Part shown: positions 1 through 7,862 of the stretch, piece by piece | Position numbering within the stretch: position 1 is the first letter of the stretch | Layout: the number at the start of each line of letters is the position of its first letter | Assembly (NCBI RefSeq): GCF_002914525.1 | Contig: NZ_LODW01000093.1 | Coordinates: 62,001-126,000 of the forward strand | DNA from: Rhizobium hidalgonense | GTDB lineage: Bacteria; Pseudomonadota; Alphaproteobacteria; Rhizobiales; Rhizobiaceae | Direction of reading: 5' to 3' | Length of the DNA stretch: 64,000 bases | The notes under the pieces: model-generated | What the model saw: the letters and a program-made list of their open reading frames with translations, nothing else | The model's database searches: none | What the model was told of the DNA's origin: nothing | Program-made: the position numbers and the translations under genes

Positions 1-210
1 GGCGAGGCTCTCCTTGCCATCGGCTTCCCGCGGATGAGTGTGGAGTTCCGCAGCGCCGGCCGCCACCGAAGCGGCGGCATCGCGCACCATGGCATCGACC
101 GTCAGGGGAATGCGCGGATGAAAATCATTCGCACGAGCACCGTTGATGCAGGCTTGAACGATCAGAGTGACAGGCCTCGCGCTTGTTGGGCTGTGGTAAC
201 GATTGGCCAT
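1..210 (-). CDS. beta-keto acid cleavage enzyme (BKACE/DUF849 family), N-terminal part
   Basis: Start of a minus-strand gene that runs off the left edge; 70 codons are visible from the ATG at 208-210. The peptide carries VQACINGAR at residues 18-26 and AGAAELHTHPR at 51-61, matching the first two strands of the DUF849 TIM barrel, where an H-x-H pair (here H-T-H) binds the catalytic metal. Known members condense a beta-keto acid with acetyl-CoA to give acetoacetate and a new CoA ester. The substrate cannot be told from this part. It is divergent from the LysR gene about 140 bp away, which may control it (inference). Confidence 0.75.
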   Translation of the reverse strand, partial: MANRYHSPTSARPVTLIVQACINGARANDFHPRIPLTVDAMVRDAAASVAAGAAELHTHPREADGKESLA

Positions 211-350
211 ACCAAATTTGGAAACTCTATGTCTTTGAAGTGCCGCCACTGCGGCGACATCTCTTGCCGTTGCAGCCGTGATGATATCAAATCCAGCGCA
301 GTAAGCGATTGCCGATATGGGAAACCGCTATTCCAAAAATGGAAAGTCAT

Positions 351-1235
351 ATGGACTGGAATGACCTGAAATTCTTTCTCGCCGTTGCAGAGTCGCGATC
401 GCTGAGTGCGGCGTCGCGCCGATTGGGCGTCAGCACATCGACGGTCTCGCGCCGGATCGCCGCCCTCGAGCAGGCGTTGGGCGTGGCGTTGTTCCGGCAC
501 CACTTCGACGGATACGAACCGACCGAGGCCGGGATGAACCTGCAGATACCGGCCGAACAGGCCGAATCTTCCCTGAAGGCTTTCGAACGGTCGGCCAGGG
601 ACAGGAGCGACACCCTCTCGGGAATCGTTCGGATCGACGCGCCTGAGCTGCTCGGCCAGCAGATCCTGCTCCCCAATCTGGCAGGCTTCATGCAGGACTA
701 TCCCGGCATCCGGCTCGACATCCGCTCCAGCGTCCGGCCGGTGCAGCTCGCCACCCAGCAATCCGATATTGCCCTCCGGATCGTTCCGCCGGAACGGGGC
801 AGCTACCGGATGCGCAGCGTCGGCAAAGTCGCATTCGGCCTCTACGCCCACCGGAATTACCTGGAAGCTTATGGACAGCCGTCGAACGACCGCGATCTGC
901 ACTCTCACCGAATGATCGGCTGGAGCGAAGAACTGCGTTACCTCTCGATGTCGGTGTGGCTTGACGAGCTTTTCCCCGACTTGCAGCCGGCCATGCGGCT
1001 GAGTTCCTTCACCGCCCAGTTGACTGCCGTCGAAAGCAGCCTCGGCATCGCGGTTCTGCCCTGTTTTGCCGCGCGCCGAACCGGGCTGTTACCGGTGCTC
1101 GAAGACCTCCCCAGACTGACGCTCGATCTGTGGCTTCTCGTGCAGGATCAGGCCGGCCGGTCGCCGAGGGTTCAGATCGTGAAGGAATGTCTGGTGAAGA
1201 TTCTCGCGGAGAATGCTGACCAACTGGAGGGTTGA
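351..1235 (+). CDS. LysR-family transcriptional regulator
   Basis: A 294-residue DNA-binding regulator. The N-terminal winged helix-turn-helix (about residues 3-60) reads LKFFLAVAESRSLSAASRRLGVS-type, followed by a LysR substrate-binding domain. The ATG at 351 is chosen because GGAAAG lies at 341-346; an in-frame ATG at 339 and a TTG at 309 are alternatives. LysR proteins usually regulate a divergent neighbour, here the BKACE-type gene to the left. The effector is unknown. Confidence 0.9.
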   Translation: MDWNDLKFFLAVAESRSLSAASRRLGVSTSTVSRRIAALEQALGVALFRHHFDGYEPTEAGMNLQIPAEQAESSLKAFERSARDRSDTLSGIVRIDAPELLGQQILLPNLAGFMQDYPGIRLDIRSSVRPVQLATQQSDIALRIVPPERGSYRMRSVGKVAFGLYAHRNYLEAYGQPSNDRDLHSHRMIGWSEELRYLSMSVWLDELFPDLQPAMRLSSFTAQLTAVESSLGIAVLPCFAARRTGLLPVLEDLPRLTLDLWLLVQDQAGRSPRVQIVKECLVKILAENADQLEG

Positions 1236-1285
1236 GCGGTGCCGACACGCGACAGATCGAATTCCGCAAAGAAATCAATGCGGCA

Positions 1286-1375
1286 TGGCGGAAGAGGTGG
1301 GATTCGAACCCACGGTACGGTTTCCCGCACGCCGGTTTTCAAGACCGGTTCCTTAAACCACTCGGACACTCTTCC
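1286..1375 (-). tRNA. tRNA-Ser(TGA)
   Basis: On the minus strand the sequence folds as a class II tRNA. A 7-bp acceptor stem (GGAAGAG with CTCTTCC) is followed by discriminator G and an encoded CCA. The anticodon stem CCGGT/ACCGG encloses the loop CTTGAAA with anticodon TGA. There is a long variable arm and a TTCGAAT T-loop. It reads UCA and related serine codons. No integrated element is attached to its 3' end. Confidence 0.97.
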
Positions 1376-1635
1376 ATCTAGCTGAAAAGGTTGACCAATC
1401 AACATTTTGTTGACCGTCTGAAATCGGAGTTTGCTACCGATTTGCGACCCAATCACTCGATGGCTGGCTTTTTAGCAGCTTTGATAGCAGCGTCAACGTG
1501 CCCGGCAGCATTTGTCGGCATCTGCGCCGATTGCAGTGCCGGCGGATAGATCGTTGCCTGTTCCGCACATTGGAAATGACTGGCGTTCGCGCCGGCTTGG
1601 GCGTTTACTCTATTGTTCCGGCGGAGGAAAAAATC

Positions 1636-1962
1636 ATGGCCATGTATCTCACGCGCTTCAGTTACACGCCCGACACATGGGCGCGCATGATCGAAAACCC
1701 CGAGGATCGCCGAGAGGCGGCCCGTCGTTACATTGAATCGGTGGGCGGCAAGCTCCACGGGTTCTGGTATGCCTTTGGCGAACATGATGGTTGGAATCTG
1801 TGGGAGGCGCCCGATAACGTGTCGATGGCGGCCGTCGCGATTGCTATCGGGGCGGGAGGGGCGGTCAGTTCCATGGAAACCACGGTCCTCCTCAGCGTCG
1901 AGGATACGATCGAAGCCCTGGGAAAGGCTAAGTCGGTGCGGTATCGTCCCCCGGCAGCGTAG
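1636..1962 (+). CDS. GYD-domain protein
   Basis: A 108-residue protein resembling the small ferredoxin-like-fold GYD family: YLTRFSYTPDTW near the start, a central FGEHDGWNLWEAPD segment in the position of the family's GxYD motif, and an alternating small-residue helix (AAVAIAIGAGGAV). The family has no established biochemical role. The ATG at 1636 is preceded by GGAGG at 1623-1627; longer in-frame starts lack this. The gene stands alone between the tRNA and a small minus-strand gene. Confidence 0.8.
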   Translation: MAMYLTRFSYTPDTWARMIENPEDRREAARRYIESVGGKLHGFWYAFGEHDGWNLWEAPDNVSMAAVAIAIGAGGAVSSMETTVLLSVEDTIEALGKAKSVRYRPPAA

Positions 1963-2059
1963 GGGACGGACTGCTGCTTCTATTTGAAGATCGGTGCTTG
2001 GCGCGTATCTCGTTGCCGGCGCAAAGCTCTCTTTGAATCGCGCCTGATCTAGGAGAGAT

Positions 2060-2263
2060 CTAGCCTCCGTCAGATCCGAGGCCCTTCGGACCGTTGAGCT
2101 GGTTCATATCCTCGCAGAGAGATCGGACTGCCTCCATGGTCACGGCGAGTGCCGACATCAGCATTGCGATGTCATTGTCTTGATCCGGCTGGGAAAGCGC
2201 TCGAGATCTGGCATGCAACTGCTGACTGACCGTGTCGAGTTGCGTCATGGTTTCAACGCTCAT
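2060..2263 (-). CDS. small conserved-looking protein, 67 aa, unknown
   Basis: A 67-residue, helix-prone protein beginning MSVETMTQLDTVSQQLHARS and rich in Leu, Met, Asp and Gln. No membrane segment or motif is seen. The start is supported by GGAGGA just upstream on the minus strand (within 2267-2273). A possible EcfG-type promoter lies at 2290-2315 at a suitable distance, hinting at a stress-induced protein. I do not recognise the family. Confidence 0.6.
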   Translation of the reverse strand: MSVETMTQLDTVSQQLHARSRALSQPDQDNDIAMLMSALAVTMEAVRSLCEDMNQLNGPKGLGSDGG

Positions 2264-2289
2264 GGGGATCCTCCAAAGGCATAACCTTG

Positions 2290-2315
2290 AAAGCCCGTGA
2301 GAGACACTTCGTTCC
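2290..2315 (-). promoter_or_regulatory. possible EcfG-type (general stress) promoter
   Basis: Minus strand reads GGAAC, 17 nt, CTTT. The alphaproteobacterial EcfG consensus is GGAAC-N16/17-CGTT, so the -35 is perfect and the -10 has one mismatch. It would give a leader of about 20 nt before the ATG at 2263, which is good geometry. Weaker than the sites at 45851 and 56591. Confidence 0.4.
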
Positions 2316-2498
2316 CAATAGCCGCGCGTGAAGCCGTGGCGACGGCGTCATATTGAGCTTTTCGAGCGTTCTGATGTTTAGCATCTGCCCCGGATCGGCA
2401 CGGGAATTTCAGACCTATTTGCGGCGGCGGCAGGGCAGGGCGGCAAGGCTCGCGTTAGTAATTTGTAAACCATAATCATTAGAATTGTCGCTATCGCT

Positions 2499-2532
2499 GC
2501 GAAATCGTTCGTAAATTTGCCACGAACTTCGC
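2499..2532. promoter_or_regulatory. bulged inverted repeat upstream of rlpA
   Basis: GCGAA-ATC-GTTCGT, a 9-nt loop, then ACGAAC-TTCGC: 11 pairs with a 3-nt bulge in the long leader of the RlpA gene. No T-run follows, so it is not an obvious terminator. It could be an operator or leader RNA structure. The rest of 2264-2629 shows no gene. Confidence 0.35.
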
Positions 2533-2595
2533 AAGATTAAAGCCTCGTTAGGCGGGCGGGGATAAGGCGTATTGGCCCGGTATGGGGCAAGTTCC

Positions 2596-2603
2596 TTAAC
2601 CAT
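2596..2603 (+). promoter_or_regulatory. possible CtrA half-site
   Basis: TTAACCAT, the half-site form recognised by the cell-cycle regulator CtrA in alphaproteobacteria, lies 27 nt before the RlpA start. The motif is short and may occur by chance. Confidence 0.25.
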
Positions 2604-2629
2604 AACGATCTTTGAGCGGCGTGGGACAA

Positions 2630-3724
2630 ATGAAATTGGGATACGGGGCGGCGTCTTTCGCAGCGACAGCACGGTGGCTGGCGGTATCGGCGATGTGTGC
2701 GACGGTTGCGGCGTGCGGCACGACGCAGGCGGTGCCGAAGAAGAAAGCTCACGGCAAAGAATATTTCTCCGAATCCGAATATGGCGTGAAGGCCAGCCCG
2801 CGGGTCGCCACCGGCAACAATATTCCCAAGGGCGGCGGCCGCTACATCGTCGGCAACCCCTATGAAGTGAAGGGCAAGTGGTATTATCCGAAGGAAGACT
2901 TCGCCTATAACAAGGTCGGCGTCGCTTCCTGGTATGGCTCGGCCTTTCATGGCCGCCTGACGGCGAATGGCGAAGTCTACGACCAGATGCATCTGTCTGC
3001 CGCGCATCCGACCTTCCCGCTGCCGAGCTATGCGCGCGTCACCAACCTCGAAAGTGGCTCCTCCGTCATCGTGCGCGTGAACGATCGCGGCCCTTATCAC
3101 GAAGGCCGCATCATCGACCTGTCGAACAAGACAGCCGACATGCTGGACCTGCAGCACAGCGGCACCGGCAAGGTGCGCGTGCAATATGTCGGCCGCGCCC
3201 GCATGGACGGGCACGACATGCCCTATCTGATGGCCTCCTACACGCCGAAGGGCAGCCGCATTCCCGGCGTCAATCCGGAAGGCCAGATCGCAACCGGCGT
3301 GATGGTCGCCTCCAACAGCCGCAAGATTACCCGCGACCAGTTGCAGAGTTCGGAAGATTACGAGACCCCGGCCAACGTGCCGGTGCCGGTGTCGGCGACC
3401 TCCTATGCCGGCTCGACGCCGAGCGCACGCTATAATGCGGCGCCCACTCCGGCTCCCGGTGCCCATGTCTTAGTGGCGCCAGCGGCATCGTCTGCCAGCA
3501 ATGCCCCGCAGGCCTTCGACCAGATGGTCGTGCTGCCGGAGATCGGTCCCATGCCCTACGAACGGCCGCTGGGCTCTTTGGCGCTCGGTTACCAGAACGA
3601 GGATGTGAAGACGGTGACCGTCGATCTCGCCTTCGACGCCGTAATGGTTCGCAATGACGGGCTGACGCAGGAGTCGATCCTTGCCGCGGCCAAACGTCAT
3701 CAGACCAAATTCGCCGCGCGCTGA
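2630..3724 (+). CDS. rlpA: RlpA-family septal-ring lipoprotein (lytic transglycosylase-like)
   Basis: A 364-residue lipoprotein. The signal peptide ends in the lipobox VAAC at about residue 29. A double-psi beta-barrel covers roughly residues 90-190, containing GVASWYGSAFHGRLTANGE and NDRGPYHEGRIIDLS, the RlpA core with its conserved Asp residues. RlpA proteins cleave naked glycan strands at the division septum. There is no recognisable C-terminal SPOR domain; the last 150 residues are low-complexity Pro/Ala/Ser. ATG 2630 is chosen over TTG 2612 because it gives a proper signal peptide. Followed 74 bp later by a carboxypeptidase-like gene, so a cell-wall pair. Confidence 0.85.
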   Translation: MKLGYGAASFAATARWLAVSAMCATVAACGTTQAVPKKKAHGKEYFSESEYGVKASPRVATGNNIPKGGGRYIVGNPYEVKGKWYYPKEDFAYNKVGVASWYGSAFHGRLTANGEVYDQMHLSAAHPTFPLPSYARVTNLESGSSVIVRVNDRGPYHEGRIIDLSNKTADMLDLQHSGTGKVRVQYVGRARMDGHDMPYLMASYTPKGSRIPGVNPEGQIATGVMVASNSRKITRDQLQSSEDYETPANVPVPVSATSYAGSTPSARYNAAPTPAPGAHVLVAPAASSASNAPQAFDQMVVLPEIGPMPYERPLGSLALGYQNEDVKTVTVDLAFDAVMVRNDGLTQESILAAAKRHQTKFAAR

Positions 3725-3798
3725 GCGCTGCGATTGCATCGGATTTCCTCTCGCTCTAACCTTCTGACGACACGCCGCTCGATCGATGGAAACTCCCG

Positions 3799-4992
3799 AT
3801 GCTGAAGCCTGTGCTTCGCCTGTTTGCATGCCTGTTACCGCTCGCCACCGGGGCGCTTGCGGCCGATAACGGCACGGCCGGTTTCGCCACCAAGGCGGCG
3901 CAGGCCTATATGATCGAGGCCGCCACCGGCACGGTGCTTCTCGCCAAGAACGAGGATCAGGGGTTTTCGCCGGCGTCGCTCGCCAAGCTGATGACGATGG
4001 ATCTCGTCTTCGACGCGGTGACGAAGGGCGAGATCACCTTCGATACCGAATATCCCGTTTCCGAATATGCCTGGAGAACCGGCGGCGCGCCGTCGAGGAC
4101 GGCAACGATGTTTGCCAGCCTCAAATCGAGGGTGCGCGTCGAGGATCTGATCAAGGGCGTCGCCATCCAGGGCGCCAATGACAGTTGCATCATTCTCGCC
4201 GAAGGCATGGCCGGAAGCGAGCAGCAATTTGCCGTGTCGATGACGCGCCGCGCTCGCGAGCTCGGCATGGAGAAGGCCGAGTTCGGCAATTCTACCGGCC
4301 TTCCCGATGGAAAGAGCAAGGTGACGGCGCGCGAAATGGTGACGCTGGCCACGGCCCTGCAGAAGTCCTATCCGAACCTCTATCCCTATTTCGCCCAGCC
4401 GGATTTCGAGTGGAACAAGATCTTCCAGCGCAACCGCAATCCGCTGCTGGGGCTCGATCTCGGCGCCGACGGGCTGGCAACCGGCTTTACCGAGGGGGAG
4501 GGCTATTCGATCGTCGCGTCGGTTGAGCGCGACGGCAGGCGGCTGTTTCTGGCGCTTGCCGGCATTGCCTCCGACAAGGAGCGGACGGAGGAGGCCAAGC
4601 GAGTGCTCGAATGGGGGCTGACGGCCTTCGAGAACCGGCAGATCTTCGCCGACAAGGAAGTGATCGGCGCTGCCAGCGTCTATGGCGGCACGGCGCGCAC
4701 CGTCGATCTCGTGGCAAAGGCGCCGGTCAGCGTCTATATTCCGATCAGCAATCCCGACCGGCTGTCGGCCCGCATCATTTATCGCTGGCCGCTGACGGCG
4801 CCGGTAGAGCCGGATACTCAGGCTGGCACGCTGAGGATTTTCGCAGGCAGCCGGCTGCTCAGGGAAGTGCCGCTCTATACCGTGCAGGCGGTCGGCGAGG
4901 GATCGCTCAGCAGCCGGGCTGTCGACGCCATGCTGGAACTCGGCGAATCGCTGTTATTCTCCTGGCTTTGGGACAAGTCCGCGCCGGGTTGA
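3799..4992 (+). CDS. D-alanyl-D-alanine carboxypeptidase-like protein (peptidase S11)
   Basis: A 397-residue exported protein with a signal peptide to about residue 21 (ATGALAADN). The S11 fold is clear: the nucleophile motif S-L-A-K in FSPASLAKLMTMDLV, then GVAIQGANDSCIILAEG, and DGLATGFTEGEGYSIVAS. In classical enzymes the second motif is S-x-N and the third K-T-G; here they read G-A-N and A-T-G. The protein may therefore be a modified or weak D,D-carboxypeptidase. A C-terminal beta domain (about 290-380) follows. It lies between rlpA and tmk. Confidence 0.85.
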   Translation: MLKPVLRLFACLLPLATGALAADNGTAGFATKAAQAYMIEAATGTVLLAKNEDQGFSPASLAKLMTMDLVFDAVTKGEITFDTEYPVSEYAWRTGGAPSRTATMFASLKSRVRVEDLIKGVAIQGANDSCIILAEGMAGSEQQFAVSMTRRARELGMEKAEFGNSTGLPDGKSKVTAREMVTLATALQKSYPNLYPYFAQPDFEWNKIFQRNRNPLLGLDLGADGLATGFTEGEGYSIVASVERDGRRLFLALAGIASDKERTEEAKRVLEWGLTAFENRQIFADKEVIGAASVYGGTARTVDLVAKAPVSVYIPISNPDRLSARIIYRWPLTAPVEPDTQAGTLRIFAGSRLLREVPLYTVQAVGEGSLSSRAVDAMLELGESLLFSWLWDKSAPG

Positions 4993-5123
4993 ACTGCGGC
5001 TGCTGACAGAATTTGCCGGGAAAGGTGAATATGTCGCCGCGGCGAAAGGTTTTCCTTCCTGCCGTCTTCGGATAGATAGAAGGGGCGGGGCGCGTGCGGC
5101 GCCTGGAATGCGGGAAGTTGTCA

Positions 5124-5804
5124 TTGTCATCCGGTGCGGGATTGTTCGTTACGTTTGAAGGCGGGGAAGGCGCTGGGAAATCCACGCAGATCCGCCGCCT
5201 CGCCGAGGCGCTGAAGGGCGAAGGTCACGATGTGCTGGTGACGCGGGAACCGGGCGGATCGCCGGGTGCCGAGGCCGTGCGCCACGTGCTGCTGTCGGGG
5301 GCAGCAGAGGCCTTCGGCACACGGATGGAGGCGATCCTGTTTGCGGCCGCGCGCAACGACCATGTCGAAGAGGTGATCCGGCCGGCGCTCGTCGCCGGCA
5401 AGATTGTGCTCTGCGACCGCTTCATGGATTCTTCGCGCGTCTACCAGGGCATCACCGGCAATCTCGAACCCGATTTCATCGAGACGCTGCAGCGCATCGC
5501 CATCAACGGCGTCATGCCGGATTGCACCGTGATCCTCGATATTCCCGCCAGCATCGGGCTGGAGCGGGCGCAGAAGCGCGCCGCCACCGATGCGCCCGAT
5601 CGCTTCGAGAAGGAGCGGCTCGAAACGCACGAGAAGCGACGCGAGGCCTTTCTCGATATCGCCGCCCGCGAGCCGGAGCGCTGCCATGTGGTCAATGCCT
5701 TGCAAAGCGAGGAGGCGATCGCCGTCGAAATCCTGACGATCGTCCGGCAACTCATGTCGCCTGAAGGCCATGCGCGGATGCCTGAAGCCGCTCATCATGA
5801 GTGA
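5124..5804 (+). CDS. tmk: thymidylate kinase
   Basis: Phosphorylates dTMP to dTDP. The P-loop FEGGEGAGKST, the TREPGGSPGAEAVR segment, the DRF motif in VLCDRFMDSSRVYQG and the LID-region arginines are all present. The TTG at 5124 is preferred: GGGAAG sits at 5112-5117, and translation gives (M)SSGAGLFVTFEGG. A GTG at 5094 would add ten residues without a good ribosome-binding site. The stop at 5802-5804 overlaps the region where holB begins, so the two are translationally coupled. Confidence 0.95.
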   Translation: MSSGAGLFVTFEGGEGAGKSTQIRRLAEALKGEGHDVLVTREPGGSPGAEAVRHVLLSGAAEAFGTRMEAILFAAARNDHVEEVIRPALVAGKIVLCDRFMDSSRVYQGITGNLEPDFIETLQRIAINGVMPDCTVILDIPASIGLERAQKRAATDAPDRFEKERLETHEKRREAFLDIAAREPERCHVVNALQSEEAIAVEILTIVRQLMSPEGHARMPEAAHHE

Positions 5805-5812
5805 TGGCCATT

Positions 5813-6838
5813 ATGAGTGAAGAGAGACCCGGACTGCTCGACGGCGCCATCTGGCCGGCGGAAAATACCAGGCTGTTCGGCCATGAGGAGGCAGAGGTCT
5901 TCCTGGCGCAATCCTATCGCTCCGGCAAGGGTCACCACGCCATCCTGATCGAGGGGCCGGAAGGTATTGGCAAGGGGACGCTCGCCTTCCGCTTTGCCAA
6001 TCACGTGCTCTCCTATCCCGATCCTGCCACCGCGCCGGAGACGATCGGCGATCCGGATCCTGCCTCTCCAGTCAGCCGGCAGATCACCTCCGGCGCCTCG
6101 CACAATCTCCTGCATCTTGCCCGGCCGGTGGATGAAAAGACCGGCAAGGTGAAGTCGGCGATCACCGTCGACGAGGTGCGCCGCGCCGGCAAATTCTTCT
6201 CGCAAACCTCAGGCACGGGCAATTGGCGGATCGTCATCATCGATCCGGCCGACGACATGAACCGCAATGCGGCCAACGCCATCCTGAAGATCCTGGAAGA
6301 ACCACCAAAGCGGGCTTTGTTCCTGGTGCTCTCGCATGCGCCGGGGCGACTGCTGCCGACGATCCGTTCGCGGTGCCTGCCGCTGAAGCTGGCGCCGCTT
6401 GCCGACGATGCGCTCATGGCGGCCCTTGCCCATCTCGGCATAGCCGGCGAGGGCGGGGCGGTGCTTTCCGCCGCCAAGGGCAGCGTCGGGGAGGCGCTGA
6501 AATTATTGAACTACGGGGGCGGCGAGATCATCGCCGCCTATGACGAGATGCTGTCGGCGGAAGGGCCGGCGGCCCGCAAGGCCATGCATCGGCTGGCCGA
6601 CGCACTTTCAGGCCGGGAAAGCGACACGATCTTCGATTTCTTCGTCAGCCATGTCGGCGACGACATCATGAACCGGGCACGTATTGCGGCTGGCGAGGGG
6701 CAGATCATCGCCGCAGAGCGGCTGGCGCGACTCTATTCCGAGATCACCGAGCGGCTCACCATTTCGGATGCCTATAACCTCGACCGCAAACAGACGATCA
6801 TCAGCATTCTCGCCGACATCAAGCAGCCGGGCCTGTAG
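5813..6838 (+). CDS. holB: DNA polymerase III subunit delta prime
   Basis: A 341-residue clamp-loader subunit. The AAA+ fold shows a P-loop-like GPEGIGKGTLAFRFANHVL, the NWRIVIIDPADDMNRNAANAILKILEEPP box and the sensor-type RSRC motif (PTIRSRCLPLKL). It loads the beta clamp together with gamma/tau and delta. In-frame starts exist at 5801, 5804 and 5813; 5813 gives MSEERPGLLDG and is preferred. It follows tmk with essentially no gap and converges with the TSUP permease gene 2 nt downstream. Confidence 0.93.
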   Translation: MSEERPGLLDGAIWPAENTRLFGHEEAEVFLAQSYRSGKGHHAILIEGPEGIGKGTLAFRFANHVLSYPDPATAPETIGDPDPASPVSRQITSGASHNLLHLARPVDEKTGKVKSAITVDEVRRAGKFFSQTSGTGNWRIVIIDPADDMNRNAANAILKILEEPPKRALFLVLSHAPGRLLPTIRSRCLPLKLAPLADDALMAALAHLGIAGEGGAVLSAAKGSVGEALKLLNYGGGEIIAAYDEMLSAEGPAARKAMHRLADALSGRESDTIFDFFVSHVGDDIMNRARIAAGEGQIIAAERLARLYSEITERLTISDAYNLDRKQTIISILADIKQPGL

Positions 6839-6839
6839 G

Positions 6840-7628
6840 TCAGCTGGCCAGCAGCTTCCAAGCGACGACGGCAAGGGTAACCGCAAGGACGATGCGGATG
6901 GTGCGTTCGCGCAGCTTCGGCGCCAAAAGGCTGCCGATGATGATGCCGGGGATAGAGCCGACAAGCAGGGCAAACAGCATCGGCCAGTCGATCTCGCCAA
7001 TGAACCAGTAACCCATACCGCCGATCAAGGTCAGCGGCACCGCGTGGACGATATCGGAACCGACGATCTCGCGCACATCGAGCCTGGGATAAAGGACGAG
7101 TAGGATCGTCACGCCCAGCGCGCCGGCGCCGACCGAGGTCAGGGTGACGAGGACGCCGAGCAGGAACCCGAGTACGACGGTGAGGGTGAGGATGACCGCC
7201 GGCCGCGGCGGCGTACGATCGCCGATGGCGCGGCGCGCCAATTCGAGGATCGGGCCCCGGAAGACCAGCATGATCGCGGTCATGACGAGAAGCCAGCCGA
7301 GTGCTGTGGTGATCGTATTGGTGACGCCGATGCTTTTGCGGTCGACGCCCGCCAGCAGCCAGAGCATCAGCAGGGCAGCGGGCACGCTGCCGACGGCGAG
7401 AGCACCGACGATCTTCCAGTTGATGCGCCCATGCACGCCGTGAACCGCGGTGCCGGCGGTCTTGGTGATTGCCGCGTAGAGAAGATCGGTGCCGACCGCG
7501 GTTGCGGGATGAACGCCGAAGAGCAGCACCAGCAGCGGGGTCATCAGTGAACCGCCACCAACACCGGTGATGCCGACGAGCGCGCCGACGAACAGGCCCG
7601 AAAGCGAATAGAGAGGCTCGAATGTCAA
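6840..7628 (-). CDS. TSUP/TauE-SafE family membrane permease
   Basis: A 262-residue protein with about eight hydrophobic helices and two glycine-rich repeats: LFVGALVGITGVGGGSLMTPLL near the N terminus and VLVTLTSVGAGALGVTILL in the second half, the signature pair of the TSUP family (anion exporters, often sulfite or organosulfur compounds). The start is TTG at 7626-7628, supported by GGAGG on the minus strand at 7636-7640. The substrate is unknown. It stands alone, convergent with holB. Confidence 0.85.
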   Translation of the reverse strand: MTFEPLYSLSGLFVGALVGITGVGGGSLMTPLLVLLFGVHPATAVGTDLLYAAITKTAGTAVHGVHGRINWKIVGALAVGSVPAALLMLWLLAGVDRKSIGVTNTITTALGWLLVMTAIMLVFRGPILELARRAIGDRTPPRPAVILTLTVVLGFLLGVLVTLTSVGAGALGVTILLVLYPRLDVREIVGSDIVHAVPLTLIGGMGYWFIGEIDWPMLFALLVGSIPGIIIGSLLAPKLRERTIRIVLAVTLAVVAWKLLAS

Positions 7629-7862
7629 GCAAGCGCCTCCGACGGCGCGCGGCCACGACTATCCCGGTAGATGAAAACTGGCACCTGCTTCTGTTCCGCC
7701 CTCTTTTTCATGAGGGGTAGATTGCGGCACAAGCTGAGTCAAGTTCACCGTGCCCACCTCCCGGAAATCATTGGCGAGGGTAAAACTTGATGTTTCGCTT
7801 GACGGTGACATGCGCTAAGAGCGGCTGACCATTTTTATAGAGTTAGCCGGACATTGGCCGCC

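Noticed and set aside
1286..1375. tRNA-Ser as an integration site of a genomic island
   Set aside because: No integrase gene or repeated tRNA 3' end is found in the window.
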